NCBI GenBank assembly: GCA_016271365.2 | Contig: JADMNL010000023.1 | Coordinates: 605,340,501-605,404,500 of the forward strand | Reading direction: 5' to 3' | DNA length: 64,000 nt | Source of the DNA: Neoceratodus forsteri | Lineage: Eukaryota > Chordata > Ceratodontiformes > Ceratodontidae | Shown here: positions 32,807 through 43,450 of the stretch, piece by piece | How positions within the stretch are numbered: position 1 is the stretch's first letter | How the letters are laid out: the number at the start of each line of letters is the position of its first letter | Program-made: the position numbers and the translations under genes | Notes under the pieces: model-generated | The model's database searches: none | What the model was told of the DNA's origin: nothing | Seen by the model: only the letters and a program-made list of their open reading frames with translations

Positions 32807-34740
32807 TGTTATAACATGGGTTGCTAAAAACGTGCAACCCCTATTATGGAGTCTCTAGGTGTGACCATGAATTAAATTCCCTTTTTAATGCACAGTTCCA
32901 TGGAGAGACTCAAGGCAAGGGCTGTTGGCACTTCTTCCAGGCTTCTGACAGTCAAGTGACTGTGACAACCATTAGAGAATGTGGGGAATTGAGTGAGCTC
33001 CAGAATGTATGTCAGCAAGTACTGTGGTTTCACTGTCTGTGCTTTGTGCTTTAAATAGTAGCCAATGATGAGATTTAGGGGATTTGTGGCCAGAAAGGGG
33101 CAGTTCTGTTGTTCTGGTGGCAAATGCCCGAAATCACACCAGTGGCTATTATGTAAAACATGAAGCACAGAAAGTGAAAACACAGGATTTGGTGACATAG
33201 GTTCATCACTGTCACAGTGCCAGGGAGAAAGAGAACAAGTGGCAGCCATCCCTGTTGTGTTTTGCACTGAATGTTTTGTCTCCCCCGGCACACCGAGAAG
33301 TCTGTGTGCTCTGTTCTGTGTCCCTCAGCCTGTCTGTGTCATTCAAGCAATCCAGTGCACTGTATGTCATTGAGGGCAATGCGAGGGAGCGCACATAGAG
33401 AAAAGTGAGAAAAGAGAGAGAGAGAGAGTGATGGAGAGCACAGGAGAGAGTGGTATTCAGCTTGCAACCCCCCACCCCAGTCCCTGAGCAATGCAATAAA
33501 ATGTCAGTGCTGCCCAGCAAGTGTGCCATGTGTTGTCCCACTGCAGGAGGGGTGTGGGGAAAAGTGGTGTCAGAATGTCCTGCAAGCATTGTCAATAGGA
33601 GAGCAACACAGTGGGACCAGGACATGCAGTGAAAAGTTGCTGCACTGTCCCATCTCAGCTGTAGTTGTCTCTGTAATAGTTGGAGTTTTTATGTTTGTTC
33701 CTTCAGTCTACAGTCTGTCACTGTGCTGTGTCTTGCCAATGCAGTAACAAGGAGAGCAATGGTCAGCCACACATTGTCCACCCGCACATCTGACAGCGAG
33801 TGACAGAACAGAGAGACAGTGCGAGGGAGAGAGAGACAGAGTGTGGTGCTGAATTCCTACAGTTGTCTCTGTCTCTCTGTCTGTTGTAAGTTCATTGTCA
33901 GATTCCCCCTAGAGTCACCTGCAGCAAGAGATAGACAGTGACAGCTACATCGGGACAGGGCAAGCAGAAGTCCTGCAGTGAGCTGTCTCTCTCTCTCTTT
34001 GTGACTGTTGATGCCAGCGCTCCCCTTTGTGTCACCATTCCCTTTGTCGTAGTGCAGTCAACTTCAAAATCCCTCTCCCCGAACCAGCAGCAAGACAGTC
34101 AGACACAAGCAGTGAGCAGCATAGTATGGGCACAGGAGAGAGAGAGAGAGCCAATGAGAGAGTGAGAAGCACACAGCATGAGCGAGGTGTGGAAAAGAGT
34201 CGCTGGGCTGTAGAACTGAGTTGTACATTTGTGCTCTTTACGTGGTGGCACTGACCACAGCTTGTATGCTCTGAATGAATCACCAGTTGTGTGTATAAGA
34301 GGGAGAGAAGGAGAGACAGTGAGGAACATTGGTAGCCCCTCACCCCCCAAACAGCATGACTGAGTGAGAGAGAAAAGATAGTGACAGCGACATGGGGACA
34401 TACCATACAGAATTGCTTCAGTGTTCTGTTTGTCTTTCTGCCTGTTGAGTGAAATGGAGCCCCAGTGTGCGGTGCACAGAATACAGAAACAAAAACTGAG
34501 AGCAGTGTGTGTGTGTCTCTTTGCTGTCTCCTGTCTGATCGGGACCTAAGATCTCCATTTCAGCTTGGAACTTCATGAGTCTAGGAGGGAAGTGCACAGT
34601 ACATGGTCCTGGAAGTGTAAGAAAGTCTTTCATGCACAGAAAATGTCAGAAATAATCTCAGTAGTGTATTTCAGACATTTCTCTGTGCATAAAAGCAATA
34701 TAATAACTGGCTTTCCCTTTTTTCCATAGGGAAACCGTGG
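32807..34740. other. Unassigned insert with GA-rich diverged tandem units
   Basis: About 1.9 kb separating integrase pieces. From 33290 to 34510 (AG)n tracts (for example 33412-33428 and 34137-34150) alternate with blocks that recur in diverged form, such as agtgacagcKacatSgggaca at 33928 and 34380. This looks like an old tandem array. No coding signal is convincing. Confidence 0.45.
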
Positions 34741-35642
34741 TTTAATTTATCTGGTCCCTAGCAAGTACATGTTCAGTGCCTTGAGTTGATTTCCTGACCT
34801 GCTGGCCCCAAATTATCCTGCCCACTCTTTGTTGTACTGTCTCTAGCCTGTTCTTATCTTTCTTGAGGTGACGACACCAGAATTGGGCACAGTACTTCAG
34901 GCACAGTTTCAACAACACTCTATAAAGAGGTAGCATTACCTCTTTGCTCCTACTGTTAACACCCTTCCAATACATCCCAGCATCCTAATTGCCTTTCTAG
35001 AAGCCTTGTTCCATTGGCTTGATTGTTTAAGGGAGTCACTGAGGATGACTCTTAGGTCCCTTTCCTCAGTTGTAGTACTCAGCATTTCCCCTCCCATTCA
35101 GTGTTCTCTCCTGGGATTCTTGTTTCCTAGGGGCATGCTCTGACACTTTATAGTGTTGAATTTCAACTGCCAAACTTTAAACCACCTCTCTCATCTCTGA
35201 AAGTCACTCTGCATCTCCCTAATTCCCTCCTCTCTTATCTAACTCACACAGAGTTTAGTGTCATCTTTGAAGAAGCACAACTTGACCTGAATTCCTTCTC
35301 CAATGTCACTGATGAATATATTGAAGAGGACAGGACCAAGGATGGATCCCTGTGGCACCCACTCATGATCCCACTCTTCTCATTTGACACTATTAATCAC
35401 AGCCCTCTGCTGACTCTTCTTCAGCCAATTTTCTATCCATCTAACTATGTCCCTTGCTGTACACAGACCCTCTATTTCTTCAGCAGTCTTCTGTGAGGCA
35501 TAAATCATCAAATCCAGAAGTCGAAGAAAATTACATCCGTGACGAGGCACCCTATACAATATCCTTGTCATCCAGTCAAATAAAACAATCAGGTTGGTCT
35601 GACAAGAACTTCCTGCCACAAATGTTAGCCAGTGTTGAGCAG
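34741..35642 (-). mobile_element. CR1-like LINE fragment, divergent family
   Basis: Minus-strand RT and C-terminal region of a CR1-group LINE other than copies a-c. Visible: LDLMIYASQKTAEEIEG-like RT residues near 35500, GPSSILSSLF-like DIGEGIQV region near 35300, and NSRSKEVMLPLYRVLLK-C-KYCAQFWCRHLKKDKNRLETVQ (34975-34742). Both ends are truncated. It lies in the ERV integrase. Confidence 0.7.
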
Positions 35643-35892
35643 ACCCTGAATATGTAATTAACTTAAGACAACACCTGCCAGAAACCTTTGAATCCATGCA
35701 AAATAATTTGAATGTGTTCAAGATTCCAAACTACATTATGACAGAAGAATAACACCAAAGGAATATCAAATTGGAGACAAGGTGTTCTATTTAACTGTAA
35801 CATAATCACTGCTACAATCAAAAAAATATTTCTTCCCAGTTGGGAAGGCCCATTTGTTATTAAAAACAAACTATCACCTTTATCTGTAGTTT
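35643..35892 (+). pseudogene. Endogenous retrovirus pol: integrase C-terminal domain
   Basis: Reads PEYVINLRQHLPETFESMQ, YQIGDKVFYL and, after a frame change, SWEGPFVIKNKLSPL. G-D-x-V-x-Y followed by W-x-G-P-F-x-V-x is the SH3-like C-terminal domain of retroviral integrases, which binds DNA. It closes the pol series that starts at 25130. Confidence 0.75.
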
Positions 35893-36444
35893 AGAGCAGA
35901 CTAGAAAAGATGGGCGCTGGGCTGGCCTGGTCATAGCGAGCTTTATTTTTGAGCTTTAAATTAATTTGTTTTATAAACCCATGTAAGAGTATTGCTGTTC
36001 AGTTTTAATTGCTTGTAATTTTAATTTAGTTTTGTTTGAACAGTAGGGCTTGTTTAAGCATAGCCAGTATTCAAGAAAGACAGAATAGGAGCCAGGTTTA
36101 TAATAAGGGTTACGTGTGGTGAACAGCAGAGTAAAGCAGTCTGGTCCCTTCTGCAACTGAAACATCATTTTTACATTGCTGGAAAATTTGTGACAGAGTG
36201 CAAAACTGAGAGAGTGGCATTTTGTTCATTTTTGCCTTTTTCCTGGTGACTGAGACCCTGGGAGCTGACAGCCATTCAGTCTATTGTGGAGTAGAGTGTC
36301 AGTGGGGCTGGTGAGAGACCTGTTGGGTATGTGGTCAGAGATGCCAGGGAGATGCAGCTCTGTGGCTGTGGCAGCAATAGAGGTACTGGTGAGTTGACTA
36401 ACTTGATCTGGTCTGCTGAGGGACTCTTCTGTGTGGGAGCCTTT

Positions 36445-36512
36445 AAAGGGAAAGAGAACATTGTTTAACCAGAAGTAGCACACTAAGCCAAAGCTTGTTT
36501 CCAGATGCAACC
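36445..36512 (-). mobile_element. SINE subfamily 2, tail-only copy
   Basis: Matches 23680-23745 (attgtttaaccag, cacactaagccaaagcttg, tttccagRtgcaacct) and then breaks off, so only the 3' end of the SINE is present. Confidence 0.75.
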
Positions 36513-36558
36513 TTTAATTTGCTGTAATCCTGCTCTGCTGTCTATGTAATGCTACTCA

Positions 36559-36939
36559 GTGACTGTGCCTGAATGGAAAATAGGTATTATTCTGAAACTC
36601 AGCTTAGTGATAGTAAGTTGGATCTTGGTTTTTCTTAATTTTTTCTCCCTGGAGGAGAATTGGAGGAGTAATTTGAAGCATTCAGACTGTTACATTCCAG
36701 GTTTATCTCACTGTGTTGCTTTAGATCTGGGTCTTGGAACTTTTCCCAGAGTGAGAGTCTGGGGGCTAATAATCATCTCAAACAAATCCATCAGCTTTGA
36801 ACATTGCTCAGAGTTTGAGCTCTGGGTGATGGACAATTCTGAACTTTATTATGGGATTTTGTATATCATATATATCTGCTTTACACCATATTCCTATCTA
36901 TCGGAATCAATTTATATTACTGTGTATTATATATTTTAA
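36559..36939 (+). CDS. 126-codon ORF of unknown nature
   Basis: Begins MTVPEWKIGIILKLSLVIVSWILVF, a short polar start and a hydrophobic segment that would fit a signal peptide or membrane anchor, and it lies 700 bases after the ERV integrase on the same strand. The rest has no motif and the end is AT-rich. It could be a remnant of an envelope gene or chance; I do not assign a function. Confidence 0.2.
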   Translation: MTVPEWKIGIILKLSLVIVSWILVFLNFFSLEENWRSNLKHSDCYIPGLSHCVALDLGLGTFPRVRVWGLIIISNKSISFEHCSEFELWVMDNSELYYGILYIIYICFTPYSYLSESIYITVYYIF

Positions 36940-37610
36940 TGTTGGAATGTTCTAGGATGTGTATGCTGAAGCTATGAGTGTGTGTAAGGAATATCTTGAG
37001 TGTGTTTGGTGGGTATTAGATGTATGTGTGCAAATGTTTATGGGGCTCTGTTAGGAGTAAGGAGTATGTTTGACTGGGTGGTATGGGTAGCTTCAGTTTT
37101 TTTAATTGTTGAGTTAGTTATTGTGTGTTGGGCAGTACTGGGGTTTGTCACAATCTGCAGACCCATAGGCTTTTCTTTTCCCCAGCCCTGCTCTAAGAGC
37201 TACACCCTTCCTGTGACCCTGCCTTTGGAAAAGGAAGCATACTGCTAGTGCAGGGAGATGGGAATCAGTGGGTGGCATAGAGGAGGGCAATCAGTGGATT
37301 TGGGGATAGATGATGGGGAGGGTGTTATTAGGATTGGGAGGACCAGGAGATGCCCTGGGTCAGTATGGGGACTTAGGAGAGGCCAAATGTGTTTAGTTGC
37401 CATACCCAGGGATCTCACTAGGCCAAGTGGCAGGTAGCGAAGGCATGGCTGTCACTATTCCTCCTTTGTGGTGGTATGTAATGCCAGATTGATGAGAATG
37501 AGACCACTAATATAGTGGACTTTATTTCTTATTCCTCTGTCAATCTGGCTTTTACAGAGACCTGCATGGTGATAATGCTGGCCCAGTTTCTGAGTCAGCC
37601 ATTCCAGCTA

Positions 37611-38110
37611 GGTCTATGTGATAATGGTGATCGCGGAAAGGTGAATGCCGTAAGGGTGAGTGTACATCAGCAAAAATAAATTTTGCCAATGTGCACTTGC
37701 AGCACAGACCAAAACACATATTTTTTTTGTTTTGTCGGGGGCTGTGCCCCTGCACCTCCGGTGGGGGTCTTTGACCCCCTCGCCCCCTACTAAAGGATTC
37801 TCAATTCCAGGAACGAGCATGTTGGAGGGGTGAAAACAAACAAAAAAAGAATTCACAGACAGGTGCAAAATTACCGATGTGCCCAGCATCGAACCCAGCA
37901 CCCTCCCTAGCCTAGACTGCCACGAACCCACCATGCCACAAGGCCAGCAAGGCAGCCCACCGCTGTGCTACACCTCACAAACCCTCCCTCCCCTTCTGCC
38001 TGTCACATGGCGTGCTTGCTCCTTCCCACGTGCACATATACATATAGTGACAGGATGTCGCTATAGCCGTATTTGCCCCCCCCTGTCCAGTAGCCCTATG
38101 AACAGGTAAC
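37611..38110 (-). mobile_element. Hairpin retroposon, copy A
   Basis: Homologous to 41707-42257 over its whole length: tctatgtgataatgg at the left, the Rcccctgcacc / ctaaaggattctcaa blocks, a tgaaaac-A-rich tract, then cgaacccagcacc and the right part with cacacttgct-like and cacatataca. On the minus strand ggcatggtggg and gggttcgatgc lie about 40 bases apart, like weak pol III A and B boxes. No duplication found at the ends of this copy. Confidence 0.65.
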
Positions 38111-38229
38111 GCTCTTGAGTCACCCTTTTTGTAAACACTCAATAGTGAATGCCTTCATCACAGGATACCATTCTGGCTAGTTTCTCTGTAGTACACTGCT
38201 CAAGGAAAGAATGCTGGGGGGGGGGAGGC

Positions 38230-39560
38230 GCATCTGTTTTAGATCTGAGTTGAATCTGGTGGTGTACCCAATGGGGGAATACCATATTGTGCGAATGCAT
38301 GGTTGTGCATGAGGTCCAGGTGCAGGTTGGAGAATCATCCTTGTATACCAGCCTCCGGAACCATGGGGAATTTTCTGTAGGAAATTATGAACTTTGTCAT
38401 CAACAAGAGTGTTGGAATCATCTAGATGGACTATTCTGGGTGACTTCAGTGTTTGGGTTGACAATGAACTCTTGAATTTTGGTCATGATTTCCTAAAGAT
38501 GGCATTGAGGGTTGAGGGTGTTGGATGCCACATCTTGTGCCATGCCGGCAACCTAAGTTTGGGAGTGAGCTTGGGTTGCCGGGGGTTGGCAGGGGTGGGA
38601 GAGGATTAAGCATCCACTAGACAACTCTCCTCTCTTGAGGAGGGATGGGACACTGAGGCCAGTGTAGCCTGACATGTGGTGGAGGCTAGGTGCTGACTCG
38701 CTTGGTCCTGTAAGATTGGGGTCAGAGGCGGGGCAGCTGGTGGGCATGCTGCGTGTGGACACTTGAGCAGCACACTCCCTGCTGGCATTTCATGCTCACA
38801 AAGAAAAGGGGTGCTCCAGTCATAGTGGCTTGATGACCGTCTGTGAGTACCCACGCTTATTCAGGGGACCATGCCTTAAATGGCTTGGTGACATCATGGT
38901 GAACCTTGATCTCTCCCATGACAAAAAGGTGAAATACTTATTGAATAATGAAGATCTGTGTATATTGCAGAACGTTGCTGGATTTTTCCAGTCCATTTAT
39001 TTGTGAAAATTAACTGCAATGATTTTTCAAGAAAGTAGATAAATCTTTGTGAAATGTAATAACCTAAACAGCAATGTTTAAAGAATGTATTTAATGAGTG
39101 TTATTTGTACTTGTATGTTTTAAAATATAAAATATTTTGTAATGACTTTGTTGAACAAATAAAAAATGATTAATTGAATACCCACACCAGCTCCAGGAGG
39201 GTATCACCAGTACAAATCCGGACTTGGTGGGGGAGTTGGTCACCCCCTGCCACCCTGCCATGGGGGCAAACCATGGGGTAATGGGTGATGGCCCTCAGTG
39301 GAGACTGGTGCTGGTCAGATGGTAGCCAGAGATGAAGGTTGCGAGGACATTAGGGTCGACCAGGGGTCCAGGGAGAAAAAAAATCACACAAAACAAACAA
39401 ACAAACAAAAAAGATTTCCTAAAGTATATGGAATCATTGGGCCTTACACAAGCTGTTGCTTCTGTGACCCACCAACATAGCCATGCCTTGGACCTGGTAT
39501 TCTCTTTGGTGCTAGAGGTGGAGAACCACAAGATCTAATCAGTTGGTCTGATCATTGCTC
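38230..39560 (+). pseudogene. L2 endonuclease, split by a retroposon
   Basis: First part (to 38498): ILVYQPPEPWG near 38335 and WTILGDFSVWVDNE (the GDFN-type catalytic block, with Ser for Asn), ending DFLK. The second part resumes at 39413 with DFLKYMESLGLTQAV, VTHQHSHALDLVFS and, further on, SDHCSIMFSI, the terminal SDH motif. The break is a 914-bp insertion bounded by duplicated gatttcctaaag. Confidence 0.8.
38499..39412 (+). mobile_element. 914-bp retroposon with (CAAA)n tail
   Basis: Inserted in the L2 endonuclease with an exact 12-bp target duplication, gatttcctaaag (38487-38498 and 39413-39424). It ends in an A-rich tract with aaacaaacaaac, so it moved through a LINE-type mechanism in plus orientation. 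It has no ORF, no pol III boxes that I can see, and an internal aaataaaaaa near 39156. The first 370 bases match 22095-22400. Family unknown; a processed transcript or composite SINE is possible. Confidence 0.75.
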
Positions 39561-40199
39561 CATCATGTTCTCTATCAGGGTCCTTCCTTGTAGTCTACCC
39601 CATGTAGAGGTAGTCCAGTACCATCCTTTGTAACACAGCCAAGGACTCCTGGGTTCTGGACACCTCAGCTATGCTGTTGGCATGTGACATGGGATTGAAG
39701 GAAGTGGTGTCAGCCTATAGGCTATAGGAGTGGCCTCAATTTCATGGTACAATCCCGTGTATGCCCACTGGTTTCACACCTTGTTTCACCATGATATTAT
39801 GGCAAGTTGAGGGAGATGATGGCAAAAGAGCAGAGGTTGGAACATTGTTGGAGGAGGTCCAGGGCACAGAAGGACAGATTGGATTTGATTACTTAATGTG
39901 GTAGGTATCAAAATGCAGTCACTAGTAAGAAAAGAGGATTTCTGGATATGGAGATTGCTGCTGGGTGGAATTAAACAGCTTAGCTTTTTCAAGATTGTGG
40001 AAAGACTTCTTCATCTGGCCTGTCTGAAGCCCATGAGAGCTTTTTCATCCACAGAATGTGAGGAGATCGCTTAATGCTTCTCAGATAGGGTGTCCTATAT
40101 TCAGGGAGGGATTTCACCAAGGGGTTGTTAGAACCCAGCAAGGATGAGCTGATGGGATTCAGAGGCATTTAGTGGTCATGGGGAGAGTTTAGATTAGTG

Positions 40200-41700
40200 A
40201 TAATGGATGAGGTGAGTGGGGTGATCTCTCAGCTGTGGGCAACATTTTGTGAACTGGATCCAGGCCCAGCACGTCTACTAGTGAGCTGTATTGGGCAACA
40301 GGGCCCATTGTTTGTTGAGATTGTCTGTTGATCCTTATAAGAGGGGGCATTATCAGTTGCACTAAAAACTGCATTGGTGAAGCCCCCTCTGAAGAAGCCA
40401 TTGTTGGACACAGATGTCCCAGCAAATTACCATTTTGAGCTTGATTTTCAAAAACCCATGATTGTCAAAAGCCCCAGGTGTGGTGCTTGAGCTTGCAGCA
40501 ATCATCCGCCAGCAATCCAGATTTTTGATCCTGTGGCAATTACCACAAGTTAGACAAACTTTTTCTGGTTTAGTTTGCAACAATCCCAGGGATCTATCGA
40601 CGATGCTTGCACCAAAGATTTGGTGCAAGCTGCCATAAATGATGGAAGGAGTCACACATGAGTCTGACCTACCAAAATCAGACACAGTTGTGATAAAGGT
40701 GATTGATCCAGCTGTGCCAAAGAAAGGGTTTGATGCAGGGATTGATGCAAGCCCTGCATCTCCCTTAAAATTGAGCCCTCTATCTCTAACTTGCTGTTTT
40801 TGGGGTAAGGCTATTGAGAAAAGTTGTTGTTACAGCTCGAGGCACACCCTCACTGACTTTGACATCAATAAGCCCTCCAATCTGGTTTTAGGTAAAGGCA
40901 TAGCACACAGACCGCACTGGTCAGGGCATAATGACCTGCATAGGGCAAGAGGATAAAGGAGTGTGGTCAGTTCTTATTCTCCTTGATCTCTCCTCAACTT
41001 TCAACACAGTAGACCATGGGTTGTTACTGGTCTGACTTAGGGAGCATGTAGGACTCATTTGCAAGGTCATCTGCTGTTTTGTCACTACCTCAGTGGCAGG
41101 ACATAGAGCATATTTCTGGGTAGTTTGTCTTCACTCCCAATGGCTCTGCACTGTTGTGTCCTTTGCCTGTGTTGTTTACAGTGTATATGCTGCCCCTACG
41201 GTGATCATTACACAGTATGGGCTTGCCTTATAGCTATGCAGATGATACCCTGCTCTATTAGTCTTTAACACACAGGACAGCAGGTACTGTGGATGTGCCA
41301 AATAAATGCCTGGCTGAGATCCAAGACTGTAAGTCAATGAGCTGATAAAGACTTAACCCTGAGAAAACTGAATACTGGTGATGGAGCTTGGTTGTAGAGA
41401 GGAGTAGCAGCTATGGAGAGGGAGACCAAGCTTCTGCTCAATTCCTCTGTGCTATTGGCTGCTACTAAGGTGAGAAATCTGGTAGCCATTCTAGGCAAGG
41501 GGTTGGCATTTGAGGCTTAGGTATCTGCATTAGTCTGGAATGGTTCTTACCATCTAAGGAACATTAGCCAGATTAAATTCCTCCTACCCCGGAGACCTGG
41601 CTACACTGGTGCATACTTTTGTAACCTCAAGGCTTGACTACTGTAATGCTCTGTGCTGTGGGGTCAGTGGAGGTACACTACAGTGCCTGCAGCTGGTGTG
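40200..41700 (+). pseudogene. L2 reverse transcriptase, broken
   Basis: Seen in order: ALVKPPLKKPLLDTDVPANY (to 40432), then after the MITE ISNLLFLGKAIEK, LLDLSSTFNTVDHG (near 41000), a degenerate GSALGPLPVLFTVYMLPL and the intact SYADDTLLY (41232-41258), LNPEKTE, and YHLRNISQIKFLLP, ending LQLVWNA where the hairpin retroposon is inserted. Stops and shifts are numerous. Confidence 0.8.
40437..40778. mobile_element. 343-bp MITE in L2 RT
   Basis: Left end gagcttgattttcaaaaa, right end cccttaaaattgagccc: inverted ends of the GGGCTCAATTTTCAAAA kind shared with 58118 and 62619. The flanking L2 reading frame joins across it. Inside is a perfect 10-bp hairpin, gcttgcacca / tggtgcaagc (40603-40628, loop 6). 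Confidence 0.65.
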
Positions 41701-41706
41701 GAATGC

Positions 41707-42257
41707 AGGTTCTATGTGATAATGGCAATAGCCTAAAAGTGATTGCCGTTATCACAAAGTCACAGTGCTGAAAACTTTTTTCACCACTGTGACACCCTGG
41801 CACACAGGAAAACTATGCCAGGGACTTACCTTTAATGTCCCCCCCACACACCCCCACATGGGGGACATTGCCCCTGCACCCCACTAAAGGATTCTCAACT
41901 CCAGAGGGGTGCATGTCAGGGGGTGAGGTGAAAACATAAAAAAAAAACCAAGGTTTGAGCCAGGCACAACAAAAATGCACCAGCACCTGGACCCGAACCC
42001 CGTACCCTACCGACCAGCACCGGCAACCAACCCACCTACCATGGGTTGGCTCAGCAACCACCACAGCACAATCCTCACATCTCCTCCGTGCACACTTGCT
42101 CCCCACTCACACGCATATGTATAGCATTGGGAAGCTGCTATATTTGCCCACTCCCCAGCCGGCCACCCTACCCTACCTAGCCATCCCTGAAATGTGCTGG
42201 GAAGGGGTCACCATTATTGTAGGCACCCTTTCCCAAGTGCCCACAACACGAGCTACT
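41707..42257 (-). mobile_element. Hairpin retroposon, copy B
   Basis: Inserted in the L2 RT with duplicated gaatgc (41701-41706 and 42258-42263). The left 170 bases hold four successive stem-loops: gtgataatggcaat/attgccgttatcac (41716-41755), gtcacagtg/cactgtgac (41759-41793), ccctggca/tgccaggg (41795-41823) and aatgtccccc/gggggacatt (41834-41869). On the minus strand ggggttcgggtcc resembles a B box and the hairpins would form the 3' end. This suggests a tRNA-like SINE with a structured 3' end, but the promoter call is weak. Confidence 0.7.
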
Positions 42258-42870
42258 GAATGCTGCTGCTAGGCTGCTGTCCGCCTGTTGAGGATGAGTC
42301 ATGTTTCCCGCATTGTGTGATCTGCACTGGCTGCTGATCAAGTGGCATATGTCTTCAAAGGTGGTTTATTAACTTATAAGACCCTTCATGGGCTGGGCCT
42401 GGGTTACCAGTCTGATCTCCTGCATGCTTATGAGTCCTCATGCCCTCTCCACTCCACTTTGGAAGGTCTTCTTTTTGTCCCCAGGGACAGGCTTAAAGCT
42501 TTGGGGGACTGGGCCTTTGAGGTGGCTGGTGGGCCTGGTCCTATGGAAATCTTTCTTGAGGGCCCTGAGAAAAGCCCCCTTGATGGAGGTTTTAAAATGG
42601 GTCTTAAGACCCATCTATTTGCTCAAGATTTTGGGAATGACTAGCCTCTTGTTATTCTGATACCACAGTATTTCGCTTTGTTTATTTATAGATTTCTTTA
42701 TTTATTTGTTAGTTAGCTAATTGGTTACTAGGAAAGTCATTTTATTTGTTTATTTATTTGATGTATTTTGTTGTTTATTTTATGTCTTCTACCCATTTCT
42801 CTTTTGTAATGGTGACATGAGCCTCCAGGGAAGGGCACCAGTAAGAAATAAAGCTACCACTACTACTAAA
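42258..42870 (+). pseudogene. L2 C-terminal domain and 3' UTR
   Basis: After the hairpin retroposon the frame picks up with AAARLLSAC, then LCDLHWLL, a YKTLHGLGLGYQSDLLHAYE stretch, FVPRDRLKALGDWAFEVAGG and FKMGLKTHLFAQDF (to 42644), the standard L2 end. The 3' UTR runs to the ctaccactactact tail. Confidence 0.85.
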
Positions 42871-42929
42871 CATATTGAAATCAAAAAAGAACATAAGTGA
42901 GATAAACAGAAATGGAGGAGATATAAATT

Positions 42930-43215
42930 ATAGTTGACATTGTTAGGAAAGAACTATGGAACAAATTACCCAATAAAGCTGTGGATGTTGGATCTGTTAA
43001 TGGGCAATAAGAGCGGGTGGGACAGATACAGGGGGTGGATAATGTCAAAAGGATGTGCAAGAATGGTGGAAGTGGGTGGTAGTAGTATCAGAGCGAATGG
43101 GGTTGAGGAGACAATTGTATCAAAATAAAACTATCCATCTATGATGATAGGTTTAATTTTATTTTTTATTTTAGTTTTTGTTGACCAGGTTAAGGGGATA
43201 TGGTACAGTAGGGCA
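42930..43215. mobile_element. CR1-like 3' remnant and a SINE/LINE tail
   Basis: 42930-43110 (plus) reads KNYGTNYPIKL-like and GSVNGFK-like residues of the CR1 C-terminal LWNKLP...FK motif, weakly. At 43148-43215 the minus strand shows taacctggtcaacaaaaactaaaata, the same 3' tail as the SINE at 20027 and the LINE at 51321. Confidence 0.4.
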
Positions 43216-43435
43216 ATGGGCATACTGAATAGACCCTTGATTCCTCTTTTTCTGCTGACACTTGCTATGTTTCTAATACTGGTAAGATTGTACTCAAGTG
43301 GGCTCATATTAATAAGTTAAAACCATATGATTCATATAAATGAAAAGGGCAAGATGTCTTCAGTGATAACGTAAGTGACGATCAACAATGAACAGAGCTA
43401 AATTACTATCTTCAGTTGCAATTGCTTATAAGTTA
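43216..43435. other. Unassigned sequence before L1-B
   Basis: Short unique-looking stretch; nothing recognised. Confidence 0.4.
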
Positions 43436-43450
43436 CAAACATGTGTTATG
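43436..43450. repeat. Left target duplication of L1-B
   Basis: caaacatgtgttatg, repeated with one change (caaacatgtcttatg) at 54606-54620. Confidence 0.88.

Larger units (their letters stand above)
35893..37610. other. Unassigned sequence downstream of pol
   Basis: Where env and a 3' LTR might be expected, no env protein or LTR is recognisable. It holds a SINE tail (36445-36512) and a 126-codon open stretch (36559-36939). The rest is mixed, T- and G-rich sequence. Confidence 0.4.
38200..42870 (+). mobile_element. L2 LINE with three nested insertions
   Basis: A plus-strand L2 from the endonuclease to the 3' end (ataaagctaccactactac near 42850). Removing the insertions at 38499-39412, 40437-40778 and 41707-42257 leaves about 2.9 kb. 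Order: endonuclease, RT, C-terminal domain, 3' UTR. All parts have stops. 5'-truncated; copy A of the hairpin retroposon lies just upstream. Confidence 0.82.
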
